Assembly: GCF_008831285.2 (NCBI RefSeq)
Contig: NC_045138.2
Location: 28,925,934-28,989,933, forward strand
Source of the DNA: Nymphaea colorata
Taxonomy: Eukaryota > Streptophyta > Magnoliopsida > Nymphaeales > Nymphaeaceae
Direction: 5' to 3'
Length of the DNA stretch: 64,000 nt
Part shown: piece by piece, positions 11,522 through 24,300 of the stretch
Numbering within the stretch: position 1 is the first letter of the stretch
How the letters are laid out: each line of letters begins with the position of its first letter
Program-made: the position numbers and the translations under genes
Notes under the pieces: model-generated
Told to the model about the DNA's origin: nothing
Database searches by the model: none
What the model saw: the letters and a program-made list of their open reading frames with translations, nothing else

Positions 11522-14500
11522 AAGAAGACGTACGAATCACCAAAATACAGCGGGCTCAATGGTTCAAGTGGACTAACAAGAGGACCCACAAGCGCAGGCA
11601 CTGACATCTCGCTAAAGTCAGACACCGTTGACATAGGAAGATAGTCAACATAAATTACTACTTTTCCATCATTTAATCGATCCCTTTACCCGTTTCTCGC
11701 GATGCACTTTTCTGCTCCCAATGATTTAAGGGAAGGGTCTGTGTTGGTCAACCATTTATGAAGAGAGATCAAGTCTACGCTTTTCGACGCAAGGTGCATG
11801 AACCAACAAGCAATATGTTTGAACGCAAGTTGATCGATCGGACAGTGACTACAAACTATGTAGGAAACGCTGTTCCAGATTCATGCACGGATTCTGTTTC
11901 ATGCTCATATCTTTTGGAGATCTTCTTCCTTTCTTTTCTTTCCGTTCATGGTTAAACCTCATGAGTTGCTTTGAGAATTAATTTCGTTGCATGTTATTTC
12001 CTTCGATTTTCCTTATAGCCAGGTGGGTAGTAGAACTCAGTTGCTATTTGCTTCAATTCAGTTCGTCTTCATCTCTACCCATTTGCAGTGATCTTCCATG
12101 TCGAAAAGATGGCTCCCCAAATGATACAAAGTCTAGAGAGAGAAAAGAAAATGGAAATTTCATTGAGAGGTAATGAAAACGTCATGATCGAAGCAGAGAG
12201 AGCAAAAGAGTTTTCACTTTCTTTTTTTTTTCCCTGCTCCTGCTAAAGGTAGAGTGCTTCACGAGAAATGATTAGTGCAAATGAGTGGCTTTTTCTGGCA
12301 ACGTAGCGTGTCGCTAAAACATTCTTTTAGCAGGGCGTCCTCCCTTTCACCAGAATGATATCTGAGCCATCAAAGGAAGCAATTAACCACCAACTACATT
12401 CACTGCGCACCAAAGCAGCCCACATGACCTCTAACTGCTAAGGGCGTTCATTGCATCTTGGTACTTGCTTTTTAAGTGCGTACCACGTTTTGCTTTATAT
12501 ATATATATAATTCCGCTCTTTTTTCTTTTCTTCTTAATATCAAACTAATCTTCAACACCTATATCTTTTGTCCTACGCATCTAAAAGCATGTAAAATAGC
12601 ACATGAAACATTTTTTCTTGTGTGTGCATGCAAGGTTCTATAAAAGACCCATCTTCAGCCGCAACTCTGCATATTTAAGATAGATCAATCTCGGTTTATA
12701 TGATGTCAAATATGAAGACCGTGTTTGTGGAGCTAGTTCTGTGCAAATTTTGAGAAATCCATCACACTAGATACGAGAATGGTTTGACTTTGTTTTCTAA
12801 TGTATAAGAAATTAAATGGTAACATCTCATTATTAGAACAACCTGTATAATTGGATTTATTTTTATACTTTATTGAATGTTCATTATAAATTAAATGGTC
12901 ACCGTGAAAATTTGATAGAGATAGAGATAGATTAAAATTAAGTTTTTCAATAGAAGATCATTATATAAAGTTGGGACCCGTAGTAAAATAAAAGTGTAAA
13001 GTGATGATGAGTTGGCGAAGCAACTGGATAGAAAGTGCGTCACTATCGTTTCCCCACACTACTATGGGCACAACAGTGCATAGGTCATAGAGGACACGGG
13101 CTGATCTAAGCTCAGTTCATGCACACATGGGCTCCTCCCTCATGCACCTACGTGTTCAAGAGCTCACCATGAGGAGGGCTCATAGATATTTTACACCCAT
13201 CTACCCTACCTTACTTTACTCTGTAGACTTTCTACTAGCCATGTCTCTCGCTCCCAATATTTCAAGCAGGCAAGAGGATAAATCCCCCCAAACAGGAGCC
13301 GGGAGCCGAAGCATTCCTCCCCTCTTTTCCCTTGCCTTCAGGGCCCAAAACTGCAATCGGTAATAGCCGGTGAGATTTCGACATACTTCAAGTCTGTCAC
13401 AAAAAACGTGTACGTATTAAACGGCAAAAAAAAAGATGGGTATAATACGGCAAAGTTCATATGTCTCGAGAATAAAACGGGAAAAATTTGATAAATTTTT
13501 AAAAAATTTTAAACATTTAATATATCTTAAAAATTATAAAAAAATAAAAATTAATAAAAATGGCAAAAAACGAAAAAAAAGTATAATATTTTTTATTTTT
13601 TTGATATTTTTTTAAAAAAAACACGTGTTTTAATAGTGTTTTTTTTTTAAAAAACGGCCCTTTTACGATGCACTGCATAACGTGCCCCAGCCCGCCTGTT
13701 TGTCTCTCCCAATATTAAAACCCAAAAAACGAAGCAAAACATAAAAACAAAAAAGAGATCTGAACAAAAATATTAGCATACAATCAAGTCGCCCAAGTAA
13801 ACCAGTTCTTTTGATCATCAAATCGAACTCTATTCAGCAATCGGGGTTATTTAAAAGAAAATTGATTGAAGAGTTCATCATTCCAACCGGCGGCAGCCTT
13901 TACGCCGGAGGTGCATGCAACTGAAAGGTTCCCAATCTGGGGCAGCCAAATATAATGGAGGTTGGGTCATACTCCCATTTACTACAATGAAAATTAACAA
14001 AAACTCTTATATATTAGCTCGGAGTCTCGGACCCATATGCAAACCAGTGAGAAAGAGAGAGTCCACGTTGACCGTTGACTATTGGGACAATCCAGATTCG
14101 GTACAGTAGAAAATGACGAGAGTCGAGACCCTTGTGCCAGACCCGACCCGTTTGGAACCGAACTTTTAGAGAGAGAGAGAGGAAGCCACCACATTGACCG
14201 TTTACTGAAAGTTTTGGAGAGTGTGGGCCTTCAAGTGTTTCTGACTGGATGTCTCCGTCTGTTGCTGTGACGCAGCAGGGCAAGTGGATTAACTGGTAAG
14301 GTCCCTTGTCAACCCTCAAAGTCAAAAGCTCTAGCTACATACAAACTACTCTGTAAGAGATATTACAGAAACATTACACAAGACAACGTAGGAAACTAAA
14401 ATACATTTAAACAGAAAATGAATTATTATTCAAACATGACAAATTAGATTGGAGTTCCCATAAATGGCTTAATTTTTCATCTTTCCCATCTTATAAATGG

Positions 14501-14932
14501 TTTAAAGAGAACAAATATAAAAGAAAAAAAAAACCATCTTAAGTAGGGCCAGTCATGCATAATTTTGATTTTTTTACTTCAAGATATAGTTTCTTTCCAA
14601 AGGCTCCCCCAATAAAGGGTTGACATGGAGTTTCTCAATCTAAAAGTGTTGAACTTTTTTTTTCAAGTACCTTCATTGATTAACATTCATTTGTTATTAA
14701 TGTATGTGACTAAAACAAGTTGATTTTCACACAGATCGCCCCATTAATTCGTAAAAGTGCTCACTCTCTTCCAGCACCCATTTTTAGTAAGCAACGTCCC
14801 TTTCTCTCCTAAGCCGCATCTCCAAACCAGACCAATCACTCACGTAGTTGTCAAGGAAGAGATCTTTCCCTTTCCCTCCTGATCGCTACCAGTTTTACAT
14901 CACAAGCCGTCCAATCTCTTCCCCCTGCGCCT

Positions 14933-14940
14933 TATAAATA
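14933..14940 (+). promoter_or_regulatory. Putative TATA box of the second DUF1677 gene
   Basis: TATAAATA lies 43 bp before the ATG at 14983, implying a leader of only about 15-20 nt. The position supports the ATG at 14983 as the true start and exon 1 as real. Confidence 0.6.
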
Positions 14941-14982
14941 AGAGAATCAACTCTTCCAAAAGCCACACACCTTTCGACAACC

Positions 14983-15644
14983 ATGGCACTCACTCCCGCA
15001 ACAGAGCGTTCCAGCCCCAGCGAAGGACTGTTCCCTCCTCCAAGGCCGTCGGTGAGTTCGTTAGCATCTTCTTCTAGATTTTATGATCTTGGTTTCTATC
15101 TGGACTTCATCTTCCTCATTGTGTATCTATACTGAGTCTTTTCTGATGGAATATGTCGGTTCAGATGAAGAAATCAATAGAGGGATTGCAGAGGTGCAAG
15201 TCGGACGTGACCACGAGCATCGGCGAGAAGCTGAACGAGCTGCAACTGAGTCCCATCAATGAGGTGGAGCAGGCGGAGTGCGAGTGCTGCGGAATGAGGG
15301 AGGAGTACACGGTGGGGTACGTGGGGGAGGTGAGGGGCTGCCATCAGGGGAAGTGGATCTGTGGGATATGCTCTGCGGATGTGAAGGAGCAGCTGGAGAA
15401 GGTGGAGAAGAAGGGGGACATGGACGAGGCGTTGAGGTGTCACATGGCGGAGTGCAGGAAGTTCAACGGGACGATGAGGGTGAACCCCAAGCTCTGCCTG
15501 GCGGGGGCCATGAGGGACATCGTGAGGAGGTGCAGAGATGGGGGTGGTGGCCGGGAGGAGGACCGGCGAAGTGGAGGCAGGATTGGCCGGACCAGCAGCT
15601 GCGTTTCGAGAATTAACCTGGAGAGGGATCGACTCCACGTATAG
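14983..15644 (+). CDS. DUF1677 family protein, two exons, 182 aa
   Basis: Proposed exons are 14983-15051 (23 codons, beginning MALTPATERS) and 15165-15644 (159 codons plus stop). The intron is 113 bp, phase 0, with donor TCG|GTGAGT and acceptor GGTTCAG|ATG. The ATG at 15153 that extends exon 2 upstream lies within the intron's end. Splicing places the core motif CECCGM at residues 62-67, exactly as in the neighbouring paralogue. Other family marks are GKWICGIC at 85-92, HMAEC at 116-120, NPKLCLAGAMRDIV at 130-143, and a basic, Gly-rich C-terminus. Function is unknown; metal binding by the Cys/His pattern is inference. Exon 2 is GC-rich, which creates long but spurious frames on the other strand and in a second forward frame. 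Confidence 0.9.
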
Positions 15645-15709
15645 CTAACAATTTATCAGTTAGAAAGCAGGTCATATTTATACATAATTAAACAGAGGCC
15701 ATAGTTATG

Positions 15710-15744
<35 letters not shown>

Positions 15745-18324
15745 AAAACCATGTGGGGTATCTTTATTTTAATTTTTTTTATTTTTTTATTGAAGAAGTA
15801 TATTTTATGGTATAAAGTAAATATGAAGGATCTAATTTTCATTATATGTATTCGCTTGCGCTTGTCTGTATGTGGAGATCTGATACGAAATCACTACATC
15901 TACGTAGCAACGCGATGAAATGTTTGATTAGGTGTGTGTGGAGACTTGATGAACTAGTGGCTGGAGAGATTGAGATTAGAGATTTTCTGACACTTAGAAA
16001 CTTGTTCCGACATTTTGGTTCACAGTGTTAAGTTGGAGAATCTTTTGAATTGCTTGCTTTAGCTTGATGATGACCATCGCTTTAATTGAACATCAAGTTG
16101 TGGCATTTTGTGATTGGGAGCTACCCCAACGCATGATCGAGCGTCTGTGTCTTTGTGACATGCATGTCTATAATTAGTTTCGAATCTGGTTTCCTCTTTC
16201 AGGCAAATTTATGGTTTTACATTTCAGAAAGTGAAAGGTACTTCAGAAAATCACTCTTAACGTTGTGGAGCAATGCCAAAAGCGCATGAATCTTAATATT
16301 TTAACTTTGACAGCCTTGTTGAAAACTCTTATAGATTTCCGCATATTTTTGTCACTCCACAGTAATTAGGACCTTTTACTAAAACATTGGCAATGCCATT
16401 TGCCGCGAGAGCGTCTACCACCATAGTAACAAAACTTGGCGAATCTCTTTTCAAAATTTCACTCAACGAAAGTAATAATCAGATATTTGTTACTGCTTCT
16501 CGTGAATAAATTGCAGCGCCGTTTCATGTCGAAAGAGCACTCAGCAACAAAAGTAAAGGGACTAAAAAGTAAAGAAGCAACACCCAATAACTTCTACACG
16601 GGAGAAGAGAGGAAGATCTGCATCCCTTTTCTGAGGAAACATAGATGCCCACAGACAGAAAGACTTCTTTTCAATAAAAAAAAAAAACCACCATTCCCAT
16701 GTAATCGGCATGGTTCTCTCTCTCTCAATCGCTCTTTCTATGAGATATGAGATACAAGTAAATACTGGACATAAATTCACAACTTTTTTTTCCCTTCTTA
16801 TACAAAACCTTACCGACATATTTTTGCACTCTTATGACCTCTTTTCTGCTTCGCCATAGTCACTATCATCAATATTCACGTCTTCATTGATATAGACGTC
16901 AATCCATAGGAAAACTTTTATTGCATCTCATACCAAATACAATTTATTTAAACCACCATGATGAAAGGAATACAAGAGTTTACCCACAGTAGATTAAATT
17001 GACATTTTATCTAAACTCAGTACAAGCTCAATTTGCTTTACAAATGAGCAGCTTGACCATTGTTGCATTATTCCATGCTCACACTCATAAATGACCAAAC
17101 TTGAGTGGCGTTCTTCAAACTCCGCAAGCCTTGACATTTAATTAAAAACAATCAACAGTTTCACAAAAAAGAGTTCTTGCGTTGGAGAACGCTTACCTCG
17201 TAAAAAACCCAAGCTCTATTTTATTCATTTATTTAAAATACTTTTTAATTTTTCGAACTTGATAGAGGTGGGTCATCCTCTCAAAGTTGAATAGAGATAC
17301 ATACATGACCGAGCAAGTTTGCCAGAGCCCGCAAGTTCATCCATCTAATAAGCCAAGCTAGAATACTTTAAATCATGCAACACACAACAGAGAACTATAA
17401 ATAATATATATATATAGGGAGGAGAGAGGGGGGAGAGAGTGGCATCAAATTACAAAAAACAAGTCGCCGTCAAGAACCTTAAAGCCTTTATCTTTGGGCA
17501 CGTTGCCCCTTTTCCAACTGTCCGAGCGAGCGAACTGGAGTGTCCGGCAACTCAGACGGCTCCGAGGCTCAAAAAGCAGTAAAGGAAATCACTACCTTCC
17601 AAGAAAAAGCTAGAAACAACACGACAAAGAAATCACATGGAGATCTTCAACAAGTTGCACGTTGGCCACTTTTATAACATTTTAATGCTGTTGGGGCAGA
17701 AGCACTCGTAGGATTCTTGATACCTCATAGTTCCTTGTTAGGTGAAGTTTGAACATTGCCAACAAAAGCGTTCAGACGCACACCTTCCCGCTCCCAACGA
17801 TGTAGACAAGTTGTTAAATAGCATGTCGACGGAGCAACATTCACATCCCCAACATTACTTCCTGGCTGATATCTCCAGACTGCTCTCTCCTTGGTGTCTT
17901 TGCAAACTATTTGCCGTTCGTAACTTTGAGAAATTTACAAGTATCATCTTTGTCATTAAACCATGATCAAAAGCAATACAACAATCCGTATGACATGCAC
18001 CCTAATAGATATGCATCCCGATTTACAAGTATCAGTAATGATACTAAAGTAAGCTTAGCTTTCTTTTCTTCTCTGATAGAACAACTGAACAAATCTGTCT
18101 TTCTTTCTTTCTTCTTCTTCTTCTTCTTCTCTCTTCCTTTTTCTCTTTTCTTTTTTCTTTTTCTTTTAGGGGAACCGTAATCTCACCCGCTACGCATACC
18201 CAGTATTTCCTACAGTTATTTTAAGGCTAAGAAAGAAAAGGATGCCACTTTCATGAACAGAATGGTCTAACACTGTTTTGCTTTTTCTTGGCAGGTTGAA
18301 GTGGCATTCGACTATGTGGCGATT
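15645..18324. other. Intergenic region between the second DUF1677 gene and the HD-Zip III 3' end
   Basis: It holds a CT microsatellite at 15714-15743, probably within the DUF1677 3' UTR, and otherwise AT-rich sequence with only short frames. The part nearest 18324 should include the 3' UTR of the minus-strand HD-Zip III gene; a TTC-rich run lies at 18097-18170. The two genes converge here. Confidence 0.6.
15714..15743. repeat. CT microsatellite
   Basis: (TC)n run of about 30 bp, 70 bp past the DUF1677 stop codon. Confidence 0.95.
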
Positions 18325-21300
18325 TCAAATGAAGGACCAATTCATGAACATGAAGCAGATGCAATGGGTGTTCTCTTCTTCATTCAGGACTTTCCAAGCT
18401 ACTGCTTTCTCAAAAGATACAGGCCTTCCCATGCTCGAGAAGCACATCCCACCTTGCAAATATGTATAACCCTGTACATATGAAGATCAAGGAACACACC
18501 ATTAGAGAACAGGGGGAACGCTAGAACAGATTTGAGATCAAACTAAAAATACCTGCTGCATTATCTGTGCAAAGTCGGTGCAGAGAGCCTTCCTCCCGTT
18601 TTCATCAAATATTTTCTCGAGTGCTATATCTTGTAGTGCAACCAGGGTAGTCTCCAGCATGTCAAGGCCTGCCTGGTTTGCAAAAGTGAAAACTGGCACA
18701 GGCTGCAGAAGAAGGTCAAGAGCAACTAGTTAAACTCAAAATTTGGTGGCTAGGATTCTCCTGAAATGCACGAGAAAATAGACCATATGTAGTGGCCCCT
18801 ATGTGTGTTCAGTTAGACATTTTAAGTAGTTGAATACCAATTAGAGATCCAAGCATTTGATTATCATGCATAACCAATAATGACATCTGAGCTAATCAAA
18901 TCTAATATCACTACCATGTCAATACTGCAGACCTGTCTTAACTCTTACCTTCACGCAGCAACACATGATAGCATCAGAATAATGCCAAAGTGTTTTAAGG
19001 ATAGACTCTGTGCCTTCACTGGCAGGCCGAAGGAGATCTGCACCCAAATGAAGCCTGCGACAGAGCAAATCAAAGAAAGTTAGACAAGCAAGAACTAATA
19101 CATGCTACTAACATTAGTTAGAACTCAATGTGAGACATATTAGAAATTTAGAAGACGTTTATAATATTGAAAATAAGAAGTAGCAAATGCTTTTCTAGAG
19201 CATGCATAAGAAAGAGAGAGAGTCAATCCTTGCCTGTAACTATGGCAGATCCAGCGAGCAAGTGTAAGTGCTTCAGGACTGCCAAGTGGTGGTCTAATTC
19301 CAGGATGTGCACTGAGTTGAGATGGAGTCAATGCCATGGCCACCCTCTGCACAGATGAAATTACACTTCGAACATACTGGCGGGCCATGGTTGCCACGTT
19401 GTGCTGAAGATGCTCCTCATACGTGAACTGAAATGCAATGGTCAACACAGACCTCATGTTGCATGAGCTCCCTGACAGACTGCCAAACATCTTATTGCCA
19501 GTTGGCCCAACCTCAAGGGCAGAAGCTAGATCAAGGGTCCTCTTAGGGCTGGAACCATCCTGTTGAATATACATTAAAAAAAAAAAAACCAAACTTAAAC
19601 CATGTATAACCCAAACTTTTACAAAACAATAGAAGTCGATATTTGGGGAAAAAGCCCACAAACACCATGTTAGTAGAACTTTGTTAACACCTTTCCAGTC
19701 TTAAACGGACATGGATGAAAAAAATTATTCAAATCATCAACCAGCTTTAATAAAAGACGCACATGCATAAGAATGGGAAGAAAAACTAACAGCAATTCAA
19801 ACACAACCTAATTCAATATCATGTCTCTAGAAACAAGTTCACATCTACCAACTGAAATTACAATGAACTAACTTACAACACCAGAATCAAGGGGAATGAC
19901 TCGGAAGCCAGAGGGCAGAAGTGGTGCATCATCAGCAAATGATGAATCGATCGGCGCAAACACAAGCTCAGAACAAGCCCCAACAGCAGTTTCATCCACA
20001 CCGCTGCAAAGCTGCCCACATCCAAAAAGATTATCAGCAGGAATGTGTATACAGCTTCACATGAATAGCAAACAGGAGGCAATGAAAACCTGCAAGAGAA
20101 AGATGTCTCTGGGCATAATTGCATCTTCTGGACTCTGACCATTGTCCAATTTAATTACCTCCAAGAACTGTTGGGGAAAAAAAATTATGCTTGCAATCAG
20201 AGAGACAATAATAGTAATATTATATACAGATAGTCCCACAAAAAAAAAGGGAGAATTGTATAGGGAGTATCTCTCACAATGCTAACAGTTGAGTTCAAAT
20301 ATTCGAAAAAATACTTCAGCTGTTTGTGTAAAACCCAATTATCATATATGCACTTCCAGATTTTCGATTAAGAGAGAGAAGCAGTTTTCTTACAATCAGT
20401 TGAAATCTAACTGACACATGTTATCATGCATATGGAACATTATATCTTATTCACAGCCAGAGTTTAACTGTTTTACCTGTAATTTTTCCATAAAAGAGAA
20501 TAGTCTGACATTTCAACTTTAGTTAAGGAAGATGCAAAATCCATGAAATGTGTGAACTGTGAACTTTGTAAATGCAAAAGACTAATTCCCAATAAAGAGT
20601 GGATCTAGAACGGTTCATCTTTTGATATAAGTTTGATCAAATGTATCCTAGTACCCAACTCGTCAAAGGATCAAATGGCTTGGGAAGACTAATTAGATCA
20701 TGTCACATTGTATAGAGTTCCTACCTACAAGCACCCATATAATCATCTTTCCCATTGAAAAGACAGGTAATCCTGTAGAGAGGATCAGGCCATGTGGTTT
20801 TGCAATGCTCTTTCCCACAAGTACTCCCTTAGGAGTTGATGTTCGTAGTCCACAAAAGACACACAGTACTCCCTTATAGGTTGATATACATAGTCCATGA
20901 AAGACGGAAACTCCCTTATCTTTCTAAATCCAACAACTCAGCAACAAGCATTCCCCTACAACGCTGAAGTACAGCCCATAAAAGAAACAAAGTCCCCTAT
21001 TTTCGAAATCCAACATGCAAGCCGCATGCACATGACCATGGAAACAATGAAAAATCTAAAGGCAATATGTCAACTATCAAACCATCATTTGTGACGATCA
21101 TGCCCCAGTACCAATCATTGTTTAGACCCTGAGAATCCCAAGATTTTGGCAACACAGAAACTAGAACTGCAAATAAATGCCAGTTCCATTATTTTGTATA
21201 CTTTTTCTTTTTCCCTTCTTCATAGAAGATTAAACCAGACACCATTAAATATAGGTTACCATATTAAATAAGGCAAGTAAGACTAGATTGCGAATTTTGA

Positions 21301-24300
21301 ATTAGAAAGTGAAAGGGTTGGCAGTTCATACCTCTTCACGCTCAAGTGTGTGGGCCAACGGCAAACTAACTTGACTTCCAAAAACACCCATCCGTGATGC
21401 AGTTGGATTACAGTGGCCAGTTTTAAGGCCTGCTGTGGAATAGGCATCAAGGCTACTGTCAGCCCATTCGGATCGATGCTCACGCAAAAACCTTATGAGC
21501 AAAGCAGGAGGTACGTTCTACACAAACAAATGAAAAAAGTAACAAGTTAATAACCATAATGAAGAAACATACATATATATATGTATGTATGCATGTATGT
21601 CTACATGCAAAAAGAAGCAGTCAGCCAACCACTGCAAGCTTCAGAAAGGCACAAGGCAAAGCAGAAAAACAAAACTAGGTTTAAATCTCAAAGAAGAAAA
21701 ATATAAGAATTAGCACGTCTCTCTAAGAAGAATGGGTCTGTGGAAAGTGAAAACAATCGAAGCAGTTAACAATCTCAGGCTGTTCACACTTATGTCATGC
21801 AAATTAGGACCAGAAGATGAACATAAGGACAGCTAATATATTAGGCTTACATTATTGAGAAGACATTGGAAAAGAGAACTACAGAAATATCTAGAGAAAT
21901 ATCTTTTGTCAAAAGCAGAGGAATTGTGGACTAGGTTAAGCCCCAGGAAATTGGAATAGAAATGATGACCATCTTTCTGAAATTAAAGAATGTAATTTGT
22001 AGAACTGAGTCAAAAACATCACTAGCCACAACTAATAATTTTTGTGAATATAACCGTAATAAAAGAACGACATTATTGAAGGATGTTTTGAGTTCAAATG
22101 AACATAGCCAACGGAAAGATCACATTGTTTGGAAGCACCTATGCATCATGAAGAAGAGAGTATAAAATACAAAAATATGCCATGAAAAAACAATTGTACA
22201 GTGACAACTCAAAAATCTTTCAAGATCCCAGAGTAGAACAAATTTTCACAAGATTTTATTGGAGAAACTAACTGAACAAACCTGCAAGAGCATTGACGCT
22301 TTTGCACATAATACCGCATTTGTAACAGAAGAAAATCCATTTGCAGATGGAAAATTTGTGCCCATATTTTTGCTGAATGATGAGTTGACAAGGACTGTTA
22401 TATCATCCATCCCATCATTACTCAAAAGGGACCATCCATCGTCTGGAAATCCATTTACAGCTTCATTGAAACCTCTGCAAGATTACATCTTTCAGATTAT
22501 AAAATACAATATAACGCTGCAATTCAATGCTTATACTGAAGCTTACCTGCTCAGCCTCAGACCAAGGGCACGCAAAGAAGCTGGTTGTCTGCCCCAACCA
22601 ACAACAGTCCCATGAGAAACCTCCTGTGCAATCTGCCGTAAGTGACGTAAAGCCTGTCCAAAATGGTTCACAAAATCAGAACAAAAGAATGAAACTGAAC
22701 TTATACGAGAATGAAAAAGTACTGTGTTCCCCAATCCACAAATAATAAAGGTTCAATGTCAGGTCATTTTAAATATCCGTTAATAAGATACTATGGAATT
22801 ATGTTTCATTTTTTTAGAAAGAAAAACGATAGAGGATAAGGAATATTTTACCATCATTGTAGTCTTTTGAGCAAGAACTGTTGGTGATTCATACAAAGGA
22901 CGCAAGACTTCTGGTACACTCCATGGCTGCATCAAAGGGAAGGAATAGAAAACGTAAGCAATCTTCACGTATTTAATTCCAATTTGGAAATTCTGGGGTT
23001 CTGGACCCTTACATTATTGCCAAAGCATATCTGTACAAAAACATGTTTAGAAATATATACAGAAATACCTAAAACAAGCTTACCAAAATTGAAACTAAAA
23101 CTAGAATACAAAGACCAACTTGCAAGTTCCATGTAGAAAGTGTTGTACCTCTAGGTCCATATGATCCACAATATGAATTATCGAGCCACCCCCTTCATAT
23201 GGCCTTATCAAGTACCCACTTGGAAACATTTCTGCTCGAACAAAATGCTGAACAGGAGGCATACTTGGACCATCTTGGTTGCTTCTCAATGATCTCTCAC
23301 AGACCTGAAATGTGAACATGAGCCAACCAGTTATAGTGAACAAGTACGTCTACAAGTAGGTGTGGATGCAACATCAAACATATGGATGTGTATGAACATG
23401 CAAGGTGTTTGGCAACAAGAATACTAACACAATGTTAGATGAATCGGTCCCAAAGATAAAAGCAGATCCATAAAACACTGGAATTGTAGTGTTCCATGAA
23501 CTGACTGAATCTTTGAAACAGATTCATGAAATGCTGTGTTAGTGATTCTGTTGCCAAACGTTCCGTAATGTGAGTGCAAGTACATACGGCCCTTGTGTGC
23601 AATAAGTATGCCATGAAAGAGTGCCAAAGAAAGGTTTATGACTGAAACTTCAAACAGAAAGAAAACAGAGCATACCACCAAACTACCATCTTCCAGTACA
23701 GAAGTGTAACGCAGCAACCAAAAGTCACGAGCAGGTGCCAAGGTTGTCGGTGCATATGTCTAAATGTCCATTAGTTGACAAAGAAATTGTATTTCATTAT
23801 AGAATCCAAAAGTCATTAGAATTCTACCACTATACTGTACAAATAGGAAGTATTTTGTATTTCATCATAGGAACCAAAAGTCAGTAGAGTTCTAGCAGTA
23901 TACTGTACAAATAGGAAGTATTAGGTGACAAAATTTCAGCTACCTGCATATATATTAATTCAATGGATCCACCATTTCCAGTAGATAGGGCTGTCAAAAC
24001 ATCCATGGATCGGCAATCATGAAACCACGTAGACCGATCCTTGAGGATTTCTGCAACCTGAAGCGAGAATATGAGCAAACCTCCTAAACTCAACATTTTC
24101 TAATTTTTTCACATTATTGAAAGCTGAACCAACTTAAGCACAAAGAAAAAGCATGAATTTTGCATATCAGAAAGCAAATATGGACTCCGGAACATGAAAC
24201 ACAAATACATTGTAGAAAAAGAAAGCAAAAGAATTGACTTGAAAACAGAAAATTCAATCTCACCTTTGCAGGTTCTAGGCCTACAAGACCACAAGCGCGT

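Larger units (their letters stand above)
9436..14930. other. Intergenic region between the DUF1677 genes, no credible gene
   Basis: The first 420 bp is probably the 3' UTR of the upstream gene. After that, open frames are short and motif-free. The stretch holds an ATCGG/CCGATA-rich patch at 10710-10930 similar in theme to one at 41525-41840, a GT/GA microsatellite at 11484-11521, and a very AT-rich block at 13490-13660 with A/T homopolymers. The last few hundred bases lead into the promoter of the second DUF1677 gene. Confidence 0.6.

Noticed and set aside
15278-15616. 112-codon plus-strand frame overlapping DUF1677 exon 2
   Set aside because: A shadow frame in the same GC-rich exon with Gly/Glu/Val-rich content and no homology that I recognise.
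15174-15638. 154-codon frame on the minus strand opposite the second DUF1677 gene
   Set aside because: It mirrors a GC-rich coding exon; the plus-strand frame carries the full DUF1677 core, and the antisense product is low-complexity (Pro/His/Leu-rich) without motifs.
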